Shown here in pieces: positions 25,396-32,880 of a stretch of DNA of 64,000 nt (within the stretch, counting starts at the first letter, position 1; the number at the start of each line of letters is the position of its first letter). Source of the stretch: Olleya sp. Bg11-27 (GTDB taxonomy: Bacteria; Bacteroidota; Bacteroidia; Flavobacteriales; Flavobacteriaceae); contig NZ_CP025117.1 in NCBI RefSeq assembly GCF_002831645.1, forward strand, positions 2,495,001-2,559,000, written 5' to 3'. Below the pieces are notes generated by a model. It saw only the letters and a program-made list of their open reading frames with translations, ran no database searches and was not told the origin of the DNA. The position numbers and the translations under genes are program-made.

Positions 25396-26214
25396 ATGAA
25401 ACCACTTTTTACACTCTTAATACTTACGTTAACCATAAGTAGCTATGGCCAAAGAATATGCGATTTTGGTGAGTATGATTTTTATTTTAAAACAATTAAA
25501 GGAGTAGACAAAACAGATTTTTCTCAAATTAAACTGATTGATAGTACCGAGCCTATTGATAAACAAATTCAATATGTTTATAAATTTGATTCTAATAAAA
25601 GATTGATGAGCGTTGATTTTAATAATTCAGGTTCATCTTATGCAGAAAGTATTGATACTGGTTGTAACTCAATAATAAAAGCTACTTATCAGTATAATGA
25701 AACTGAATCTCCAAAAAAAATAGAAATTATAGACAGTCTAAATAATTATGGACACACTATATATTACAACAAGCACGATAAAATAGAAAAAATAGAAAAT
25801 AAATATTTTGAAAACACTGAAGTCATTTATTCTTATGACGAAAAAAACCAGCTAAAATCAATAGAAAAAGGTAGTATAATTTATAGTTACTATTGGTATG
25901 AAAATTCATGTATAAAAAAAATAACTATTACAGATCCTTTTTATACAATTAGAGAACTAAAATTCACCTATTCAAATAATAAAATTTCCTCTATTTCTTC
26001 CACCAGACGTTATAAAACGAACAATATTATAGTGTCAGACCACACTTATTTATATACTTATAATAATGAAGATCTATCTAGTGTAAAAATAATTAATAAC
26101 AAGTATCAAAGTTTTGTTATTTGCAATTATGATTATGAAAATGAAGACAAATTAATTATTACGATAGAAGGTCAAGATAATAAATACCAAAGTCACTTTG
26201 AGTGCTACTATTAA
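25396..26214 (+). CDS. Exported YD-repeat-like protein; candidate immunity protein
   Basis: 272 residues. N-terminal signal peptide MKPLFTLLILTLTISSYGQ with cleavage near 19. The mature part is beta-rich, with repeated Y-rich units (YQYNETESPKKIEI, YSYDEKNQLKSIEK, FTYSNNKISSI, YTYNNEDLSSVKI, YDYENEDKLIITI) reminiscent of YD/RHS-type beta strands, and ends HFECYY. It is paralogous along its length to the next gene. Position behind a TssD-linked effector suggests a periplasmic immunity protein, but this is inference; an independent surface protein is the alternative. Confidence 0.6.
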   Translation: MKPLFTLLILTLTISSYGQRICDFGEYDFYFKTIKGVDKTDFSQIKLIDSTEPIDKQIQYVYKFDSNKRLMSVDFNNSGSSYAESIDTGCNSIIKATYQYNETESPKKIEIIDSLNNYGHTIYYNKHDKIEKIENKYFENTEVIYSYDEKNQLKSIEKGSIIYSYYWYENSCIKKITITDPFYTIRELKFTYSNNKISSISSTRRYKTNNIIVSDHTYLYTYNNEDLSSVKIINNKYQSFVICNYDYENEDKLIITIEGQDNKYQSHFECYY

Positions 26215-26261
26215 TAAATGAAATCATTATAACCCGTACATAGTGAATTAATTTACTTAAA

Positions 26262-27095
26262 ATAAAATCACTTTTAAAATTTTTAATAGTCTTAAGTTCT
26301 TTAAATGTGTATAGTCAAAGACTATGTGAATTTGGAGAGTATGATTTTATTACTCATACAATTATAGGGATTGATAAAGTTCCTTTTTCTAAAATTGAGT
26401 ATGTTAATAACAATGAGCCTATTAACGAAAGAGTGAGATATATGTATTACTATGATGATTTTGGTCGCTTAATAAATGTAGATTTTAGGGGTAATGGACA
26501 TGTCTATGGTGGAGAAGATGTAGAAACAGGTTGTTATGAAATAGAAAATGTTAATTATAAGTATTCCGATACTATCGCTCCTAAAGAAATAAAGGTTAAA
26601 GATACACGTGAAGAATATAGTATTATGTTTTATTATAATAAATTTAATAAAACAAAATCTATAGAGTATATTGATGATAAGGGGGCGGTAATTTCTAGCT
26701 TTAGTCTAGAGTATGACAAGAAAAGCCAAATGACATTAATAGATAAGGGGTATCTTAAATATTATTATGAGTGGGATGATAATTCCTGTATAAAAAAAAC
26801 AACAATACCGGATCCCTTTTATTCAGTTAAAGAATACGATTTTACTTATGTTAACAATAAAATAGTAACTGTTACATTTACTAGACGATTAAAAAATAAT
26901 AAAGATAAAATACGCAGTCAAGGTAAGGATTTCTATACCTACAAAAATGGTAAATTAGATAAAATTATACACGAAAATATTAAATATGGTGGTTCCAATA
27001 TCAGTGTATACAATTATGACAACGAAGACAAATTAATTATTACTCAGTACAATAAAGATTGGGAGTATTCCGCTCATTATGAATGCTATTATTAG
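26262..27095 (+). CDS. Paralogue of the preceding exported protein, without ATG start
   Basis: The mature domain (CEFGEYDF, YYYDDFGRLINVDF, YKYSDTIAPKEIKV, YNYDNEDKLIIT, ending HYECYY) parallels the previous protein throughout. Codons from 26262 encode a normal signal peptide (KSLLKFLIVLSSLNVYSQ), but the first codon is ATA where ATG is expected, and no in-frame ATG exists after the stop at 26244. Use of GTG at 26307 would give 262 residues with no signal peptide. So this copy is translated from a rare start, lacks export, or is an early pseudogene. Frame is otherwise intact. Confidence 0.55.
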   Translation: MKSLLKFLIVLSSLNVYSQRLCEFGEYDFITHTIIGIDKVPFSKIEYVNNNEPINERVRYMYYYDDFGRLINVDFRGNGHVYGGEDVETGCYEIENVNYKYSDTIAPKEIKVKDTREEYSIMFYYNKFNKTKSIEYIDDKGAVISSFSLEYDKKSQMTLIDKGYLKYYYEWDDNSCIKKTTIPDPFYSVKEYDFTYVNNKIVTVTFTRRLKNNKDKIRSQGKDFYTYKNGKLDKIIHENIKYGGSNISVYNYDNEDKLIITQYNKDWEYSAHYECYY

Positions 27096-27104
27096 TAAAA
27101 ATAC

Positions 27105-27155
27105 ATGAAAACACTTTTAAAAGGTTTCTTTACGCTTGAAATAAAAAGCAATTGA
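27105..27155 (+). pseudogene. Remnant signal-peptide start of a third copy
   Basis: ATG at 27105 begins MKTLLKGFFTLEIKSN then TGA, resembling the first residues of the two preceding exported proteins, 9 bp after the stop of the second. It suggests a third member of the array was lost. Confidence 0.4.
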
Positions 27156-27183
27156 ATAGATAGATTTCTATTATGTAAAGTAA

Positions 27184-27306
27184 GATGGTGTTAAAATTGA
27201 GTCATTACGGATTATCAGGTCTCATCCAGAAAAAGGAAAGGGGGGATTCTTTTGTTCACAGAAGACAAGAGATCCTTCGAATAGATTTAGCCAAGTTGAA
27301 ATCTAA
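27184..27306 (+). pseudogene. Coding-like fragment of unknown origin
   Basis: Frame opening right after a TAA at 27181 encodes DGVKIESLRIIRSHP then GFFCSQKTRDPSNRFSQVEI and stops at 27304-27306. It has no ATG but reads like the C-terminus of a protein. An overlapping frame has ATG at 27185 and 41 codons. Probably the tail of a deleted gene in this accessory block. Confidence 0.35.
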
Positions 27307-27363
27307 CTAAGTAAAGTGTTTGTTGGTATTAGTATAATCTTAATTTGTAAAATATAAAGATCA

Positions 27364-27397
27364 TAAAAAAAGCGAACCAAATGGTTCGCTTTTTTTT
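27364..27397. terminator. Bidirectional terminator
   Basis: Arms 27364-27379 and 27382-27397 (core AGCGAACCA/TGGTTCGCT) with A- and T-runs on both sides; separates the accessory block from the convergent helicase gene. Confidence 0.85.
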
Positions 27398-27418
27398 ATG
27401 ACACTCTCTAAGTGTTTC

Positions 27419-28768
27419 TTATTTCTTATTACGTTTATTGTAATTTTTATCTCCTTTAGTTTTAGGTTTTTTGTATTTGGCAGCAATCTTAAATTTGTAA
27501 CTACCTCCTAAATTTTCCTTACTGTTTTTTTCTGATTTTTCATGAAAAGCAGGTCCAGGGGCGTCAATATCTTTTCGCTTGGTTGGATTGTTACGTTCTT
27601 TAATTACAGTACGTTCTTCTTCAATCAATTCGGTAGAGATAACAACGTCTTCAGGAATTTGTAATTCAGGAATTTCCATCTGCATTAACGTCTCAATCTT
27701 TTCAAGACCGACTTGTTCTTTTATAGTAGAAAACACAATAGCTTGTCCTTCGCGTTCGGCACGACCAGTTCTACCTATTCTATGCATGTAGTTCTCTGGA
27801 TAATCTGGTGTGTCAAAGTTAATAACGTGTGATACATTATCGATATCTAAACCACGAGCCATAACGTCTGTAGCTACTAAAATACGGTTAACACCTTCTC
27901 TAAATTGCTCGATACTACGTAATCTGTAATTTTGAGTTTTGTTAGAGTGTATCACACATAATTCTTCATTAAAAAACTCGTCTAAAGCTTCAAAAAGGCG
28001 ATCTGCCATACGTTTGTTTGACACAAAAACTAAAACTTTATTGTAGGTTTCAGCATCCTGAAATAAGTGTACTAATAAATTAAGTTTAGTATAATAATTA
28101 GGAACACTATATTTTGTTTGCGATATATTTTCTAATGGCGTACCAGAAATAGCAATAGATACTTTTTTGGGTGCAGTAAAGAAATCCGTAATTAATTCGT
28201 CAACATCATCCGTCATTGTTGCAGAAAACATAATATTTTGTCTACGTTCTGGAAGGATATCAAAAATGTTAATTAATTGATGTCTAAACCCTAAATCTAA
28301 CATAACATCTACTTCATCAATAACTAGACGCTCTAAAGACTTAAGTTGTAGTACACGACTAACCGCTAAATCATATAAACGTCCTGGCGTGGCAACAATA
28401 ATATCTTGACCTTGTGCAACCGCTTGTTTTTGTGTGTTAATGTTTGTACCACCATAAACACCAAGTACACGAGTGTTTATATATTTTGCTAGTTTTTCAA
28501 TTTCATCAACAACTTGTACTACTAATTCTCTAGTAGGGACTAAAATTAAAACACGAGGGTTGTCTTGCTTAGAAAATTTTAGGTTTTTTAGTATTGGTAA
28601 CATGTAGGCAAAAGTTTTACCTGTACCTGTTTGTGCAATACCAACCATATCTTTACCACTTGCAACTACATTAAAAGCTTCTGCTTGTATTGGAGTTGGT
28701 TGTGTAAAACCTAGGTCGTCAATTGCGTTATATAAAGGGGTATTTAAATTTAAATCTCTAAAGCTCAA
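27419..28768 (-). CDS. DEAD-box family RNA helicase
   Basis: 449 residues with all superfamily 2 motifs: Q motif FTQPTPIQAEA, motif I AQTGTGKT (45-52), PTREL, TPGR, motif II reading DEVD (150-153) in place of DEAD, SAT (FSATMTDD), and motif VI HRIGRTGRAERE. The C-terminal 80 residues are basic and disordered, ending KKPKTKGDKNYNKRNKK, typical of RNA-binding tails in RhlE-like proteins. Unwinds RNA in ribosome assembly or decay. The Ala-to-Val change in motif II is compatible with activity in some relatives. Confidence 0.93.
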   Translation of the reverse strand: MSFRDLNLNTPLYNAIDDLGFTQPTPIQAEAFNVVASGKDMVGIAQTGTGKTFAYMLPILKNLKFSKQDNPRVLILVPTRELVVQVVDEIEKLAKYINTRVLGVYGGTNINTQKQAVAQGQDIIVATPGRLYDLAVSRVLQLKSLERLVIDEVDVMLDLGFRHQLINIFDILPERRQNIMFSATMTDDVDELITDFFTAPKKVSIAISGTPLENISQTKYSVPNYYTKLNLLVHLFQDAETYNKVLVFVSNKRMADRLFEALDEFFNEELCVIHSNKTQNYRLRSIEQFREGVNRILVATDVMARGLDIDNVSHVINFDTPDYPENYMHRIGRTGRAEREGQAIVFSTIKEQVGLEKIETLMQMEIPELQIPEDVVISTELIEEERTVIKERNNPTKRKDIDAPGPAFHEKSEKNSKENLGGSYKFKIAAKYKKPKTKGDKNYNKRNKK

Positions 28769-28787
28769 AACGTATTATTTTAGCCTA

Positions 28788-28795
28788 CAAAATTA
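28788..28795 (-). promoter_or_regulatory. -7 promoter element for the helicase gene
   Basis: Plus-strand CAAAATTA equals TAATTTTG on the minus strand, 20 bp before the ATG. Confidence 0.4.
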
Positions 28796-28810
28796 CTACT
28801 AATATTTTGT

Positions 28811-29701
28811 TTACCCTAAATGATGCTCATGTATTTGTATACTGTAGCTTGCATTAAAGGTTTCGTTTTGTGGTAATTTGATAATGCCTTCTTTTTCGGT
28901 TAGTTTTTGTGTTGTGTTTTCAGCGTCAGCAATACCTAACCAAGGTTCTATACAAACATAGGGTGCGTTTGGTTTTGCCCAAATACCTAAATAATTAAAG
29001 TCTTTAAAGGTCATATTTAGTATTTCACCATGAGTTTTACTAACTAAAGCGACCTGTCTAGATTGTAAATCCTTGAAAATAAGCGCATCTTTAGTAAATA
29101 AATAGGGTCTTAATCGGATGCTATTTTTAGTGTCAAAAGCAGGTTTTGTTTGATTGGTAACTAAACCATTATCCATATTTAACACATAGGTTTGAGCAGT
29201 TTCTTCAGTCTCAAAAACCAAGCTGTAATCGGTATAATTTTCATCTTTATAGACAGGACATTTAAAAGCAGGATGTCCGCCAATACTAAAATAAATGCTT
29301 TGATTATCTAAATTTTTAACCGTGTGATTTATATGTAAGGTGTTATTAACTAAAGTGTAAGTGATTAAAAATTCAAACTTAAAAGGAAACTGTTTCAGTA
29401 AGTCATCATTGTACATTAAGCTAAACGCCAAACTGTTTTTGGTTTGTTCTACTAGTTTAATGTCTTGATTATGCCTAATAAACCCATGTTTTGGTAATGT
29501 GTATGTTTTGCCTTCAAAGGTGTATTCATCATTTTTTAAAGCACCAATTATAGGAAACAAATTGGGTGCGTGGTTGCCCCAAATGTCAGGGTCTGCATGC
29601 CACATAAACTGATGGTCGTTTTTTACGGAAGCAATTTCGCACAATTCTGCGCCTTTCGGTTTAACCGAAATTTTTAATAGGGCATTTGATAGTTCAAACA
29701 T
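28811..29701 (-). CDS. Aldose 1-epimerase family protein
   Basis: Start at 29701 gives 296 residues (MFELSNALLKISVKPKGAEL), removing 16 residues of the longer frame that do not fit the fold. Galactose-mutarotase-like beta-sandwich: KGAELCEI near the N-terminus, HGFIRH with catalytic-type His, GGHPAFKCP and ICIEP-like CIEPWLG. Similar to the LacX/YihR subgroup of aldose epimerases that interconvert sugar anomers. Substrate not determinable. Divergent from pabB. Confidence 0.85.
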   Translation of the reverse strand: MFELSNALLKISVKPKGAELCEIASVKNDHQFMWHADPDIWGNHAPNLFPIIGALKNDEYTFEGKTYTLPKHGFIRHNQDIKLVEQTKNSLAFSLMYNDDLLKQFPFKFEFLITYTLVNNTLHINHTVKNLDNQSIYFSIGGHPAFKCPVYKDENYTDYSLVFETEETAQTYVLNMDNGLVTNQTKPAFDTKNSIRLRPYLFTKDALIFKDLQSRQVALVSKTHGEILNMTFKDFNYLGIWAKPNAPYVCIEPWLGIADAENTTQKLTEKEGIIKLPQNETFNASYSIQIHEHHLG

Positions 29702-29779
29702 CTGTTTTATATTTAATCTCATGACTAAAATACTCGTTTTTTTTAACATTTCTGTTTAACTTTACACAACATTTTTATA

Positions 29780-31081
29780 GTGAGAACAACGACAAAACAT
29801 AAACTGACTAATCCTGAGGACTTCAAGCAAAATTTATTGTCTTGGAGCCAACAATTTGACGATGTCGTTTGGCTGGATTCTAACCAATATCAGCAACAGT
29901 ATTCTAGTTATGATGCCGTTTTAGCTGTGGATGCCTTTACAGGGTTTCAAACGGATTATAAAAATGCGTTTGAACAGTTTAAAGAATACCAAACGTTAGC
30001 TAACGACTGGGTTTTTGGTTATTTGTCTTACGATTTAAAAAATGATGTAGAGTATTTAAAATCTGCTAATTATGATGGTTTAGCATTTCCTGATTTATAT
30101 TTTTTTCAACCTAAAAAAATCTTTTTAATTAAAGGTGATACTGTCGAAATCCAGTATTTAAAAATGGTGGATGATGAAGTGGAAATGGATTTAAATCAAA
30201 TACGTCAATACAAGGATGAACGACGTGACAATTTGCCGAATGAAAACGACCCAATTAAAATTGAACTGAGAATAGAAAAAGAGGCGTATTTTGATAAGAT
30301 AAAAACCATGTTGAGTCACATACACAGAGGTGATATTTACGAAGCTAATTTTTGTCAAGAGTTTTATGCAGAGGACACCGTTATAAATCCATTAGAGATT
30401 TATAATAAACTTAATGCCATTTCAAAACCACCATTTGCGACGTTTTTAAAGCTAAATGATAAATATCTGATGTCAGCGTCACCAGAGCGTTACATTAAAA
30501 AAGAAGGTACTAAAATTATATCACAACCTATAAAAGGGACCGCAAAACGTGAGGACGATTTTATATTGGATTCTATTTTAAAAAACAACTTGGTTACGGA
30601 CCAAAAGGAGCGTAGTGAAAACGTGATGATTGTAGATTTGGTGCGTAATGACTTATCGCAAACCGCAACAAAAGGTAGTGTTAAGGTTGAAGAGTTATGT
30701 AAGATTTATACCTTTAATCAAGTGCATCAAATGATATCCACAGTAACCTCTCAGGTGGCCGAAAACACACATCCAATAGATATTATTAAAAGTACGTTTC
30801 CTATGGGAAGTATGACTGGGGCTCCAAAAATTTCGGCAATGAAAATTATTGAAACTTTAGAAGAAACCAAACGTGGTTTATATTCTGGAGCAGTCGGCTA
30901 TATTTCGCCAACAGGCGACTTTGACTTTAATGTCGTTATCCGCAGTATTTTATATAATTCCAGTAATAAATACGTGTCATACTCAGTTGGAGGCGCTATT
31001 ACTGCAAAATCAGATCCTTTAAACGAATATGAAGAATGTTTGCTTAAGGCTAAAGCGATGAGAACGGTTTTAGAAGGGTGA
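29780..31081 (+). CDS. pabB: Aminodeoxychorismate synthase component I
   Basis: 433 residues starting with GTG (no suitable ATG nearby). Chorismate-binding domain in the C-terminal two thirds: [59 protein letters not shown] and [19 protein letters not shown]. The PIKGT lysine motif favours PabB (aminodeoxychorismate synthase, folate pathway) over TrpE. The pathway makes p-aminobenzoate from chorismate with a separate amidotransferase partner. Upstream of tilS, with a four-helix-bundle gene between. Confidence 0.88.
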   Translation: MRTTTKHKLTNPEDFKQNLLSWSQQFDDVVWLDSNQYQQQYSSYDAVLAVDAFTGFQTDYKNAFEQFKEYQTLANDWVFGYLSYDLKNDVEYLKSANYDGLAFPDLYFFQPKKIFLIKGDTVEIQYLKMVDDEVEMDLNQIRQYKDERRDNLPNENDPIKIELRIEKEAYFDKIKTMLSHIHRGDIYEANFCQEFYAEDTVINPLEIYNKLNAISKPPFATFLKLNDKYLMSASPERYIKKEGTKIISQPIKGTAKREDDFILDSILKNNLVTDQKERSENVMIVDLVRNDLSQTATKGSVKVEELCKIYTFNQVHQMISTVTSQVAENTHPIDIIKSTFPMGSMTGAPKISAMKIIETLEETKRGLYSGAVGYISPTGDFDFNVVIRSILYNSSNKYVSYSVGGAITAKSDPLNEYEECLLKAKAMRTVLEG

Positions 31082-31156
31082 ATCTGATATTAGGGAAAAG
31101 GCATTAAGCAAAAAAAAGACAAATGTTTTAAGTATTACGGAAACATCAAAAAAACG

Positions 31157-31164
31157 TAAATTTG
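31157..31164 (+). promoter_or_regulatory. -7 promoter element directly before the four-helix-bundle gene
   Basis: TAAATTTG matches TAnnTTTG and ends only 4 bp before the ATG at 31169, implying a very short or leaderless transcript. Confidence 0.4.
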
Positions 31165-31168
31165 TTAA

Positions 31169-31522
31169 ATGAAGAGTTATAGAGATTTGATAGTTTGGCA
31201 AAAATCAGTAGATATGGTAACTCATGTTTATCGCTTAGTGAAGCTATTTCCTGAGGATGAAAAATATGGATTAACTTCGCAAATAAAAAGAAGCGCTATC
31301 TCTGTTTCATCTAATATAACAGAAGGTTATGGTCGTAATTATACCAAGGAATATATTCGGTTTTTAAATATTTCTAGAGGATCATTATACGAAATGCAGA
31401 CACAGTTGCAAATTGCAATTAATCTAGATTTTTTAAAAAGCAACGATTTAAATGATGTTAATGACCTGTCTTTACAAATAGAAAAAATGCTTAACGCTTT
31501 AATCAAAAAGTTAGCAATATAA
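31169..31522 (+). CDS. Four-helix bundle protein (23S rRNA intervening-sequence type)
   Basis: 117 residues. Family signature: YRDLIVWQKSVDMVTHVYRL, FPEDEKYGLTSQIKRSAISV, SNITEGYGR and the SRGSLYEMQTQLQIA stretch. These proteins were first found in intervening sequences of 23S rRNA genes and are widespread as stand-alone genes; function unknown, no nuclease motif. This one sits between pabB and tilS. Inverted 9-bp repeats (31096-31104 and 31526-31534) flank the gene, which suggests it arrived as a small insertion. Confidence 0.88.
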   Translation: MKSYRDLIVWQKSVDMVTHVYRLVKLFPEDEKYGLTSQIKRSAISVSSNITEGYGRNYTKEYIRFLNISRGSLYEMQTQLQIAINLDFLKSNDLNDVNDLSLQIEKMLNALIKKLAI

Positions 31523-31539
31523 TTTATGCCTTTTTACTT

Positions 31540-32880
31540 ATGCCTTATAACTTAAAAGAAAACTTCCAAAATCACATTAACAACACGCTTCCTTTTCTTA
31601 AAAACAGCAAACTATTACTTGCTATTTCAGGAGGTTTGGACAGTGTTATTTTAACGCATTTATGTAAAACATCTGGTTTAGATATTACATTGGCACATTG
31701 TAATTTTAATTTACGAGGTATTGAAAGTGATGGTGACGAAAAATTTGTTTTGAATCTAGCTAATAGTTTAGATTTAGAGGTGTTTACTGAAAGTTTTGAC
31801 ACTAAGGCTTACGCCGAAAGTAATAAAGAATCCATCCAAATGGCAGCAAGAACATTGCGTTACGATTGGTTTCAGGAGTTAGCAGCACAGTTGGGTTTTG
31901 ATTATATTTTAACTGCCCATCATGCGGATGATAATTTAGAAACTTTTTTAATTAATCTAACGAGAGGAACGGGTTTAGAAGGTTTAAAAGGGATTCCGGA
32001 AGTAAACAATACTATTGTTAGACCATTGTTGCCATTTTCTAGAGAAACTATTACCGATTTTGCGGCGTCTAACAAAATAGAATGGAGAGAAGATAGCAGT
32101 AACGCATCTACAAAATACTTACGTAATAAGTTAAGACATGATGTTATTCCGGTTTTAAAATCTTTAAATAGCAATGTTTTAACCAATTTTAAAAACACAT
32201 TAAATAATCTTAATGATACAGCAGATATTGTTGAAGAAAGTGTGCAAGCGGTTTTAAAACGTGCAATAATTGATATTGATGATACTCAAATAAGTTATAA
32301 AATATCGGAGTTTATTAAAGTTAGTAATCCTAAAGCATATTTATTCGAAATATTTAAAGATTACGGATTTACCCAATGGACAGATATTGTTAATTTGTTG
32401 ACTGCACAAAGTGGAAAGCGAGTGTTTTCTGCAACGCATCAATTACTTAAAAATAGAGAGACTTTAATTTTAAGTGAATTAAAAACAGAGGATAGTCAGC
32501 ATGAAAATGAAGGGGCTGTATTAATTACTAATTTTGAAAACCAGTTAGATGTGTCGTTAGGTGTTTTGTCTTTTGAAACCGCAGAAAGTATAGAAAAATT
32601 GGACACCTCGACGGTGTTTATTGATAAAGAAACGTTAAAATTACCATTAACTGTAAGACATTGGGAAGAAGGAGACTATTTTTACCCTATTGGCATGCAA
32701 GGTAAAAAGAAGCTTAGTAAATATTTTAAAGATCAAAAGTTGTCTTTGTTAGACAAGAAAAAGGTTTTATTATTGTGTAGTCAAGATAAAATTGTTTGGG
32801 TTATTAATCATCGTGCAGATGATAGATTTAAAGTAACCAATCAAACCAAATCAATACTAAAAATTAAATTATCAAAATGA
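31540..32880 (+). CDS. tilS: tRNA(Ile)-lysidine synthase
   Basis: 446 residues. N-type ATP pyrophosphatase PP-loop SGGLDS at 30-35; HCNFNLRGIESDGDEKFV, AARTLRYDWF, and TAHHADDNLETFLINL are the TilS catalytic signatures, followed by the substrate-binding C-terminal domain (VRHWEEGDYFYPIGM, KKLSKYFKDQK). It adds lysine to C34 of the CAU-anticodon tRNA(Ile), an essential step in decoding AUA. The stop codon overlaps the dsbD start (ATGA), so the two are translationally coupled. Confidence 0.96.
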   Translation: MPYNLKENFQNHINNTLPFLKNSKLLLAISGGLDSVILTHLCKTSGLDITLAHCNFNLRGIESDGDEKFVLNLANSLDLEVFTESFDTKAYAESNKESIQMAARTLRYDWFQELAAQLGFDYILTAHHADDNLETFLINLTRGTGLEGLKGIPEVNNTIVRPLLPFSRETITDFAASNKIEWREDSSNASTKYLRNKLRHDVIPVLKSLNSNVLTNFKNTLNNLNDTADIVEESVQAVLKRAIIDIDDTQISYKISEFIKVSNPKAYLFEIFKDYGFTQWTDIVNLLTAQSGKRVFSATHQLLKNRETLILSELKTEDSQHENEGAVLITNFENQLDVSLGVLSFETAESIEKLDTSTVFIDKETLKLPLTVRHWEEGDYFYPIGMQGKKKLSKYFKDQKLSLLDKKKVLLLCSQDKIVWVINHRADDRFKVTNQTKSILKIKLSK

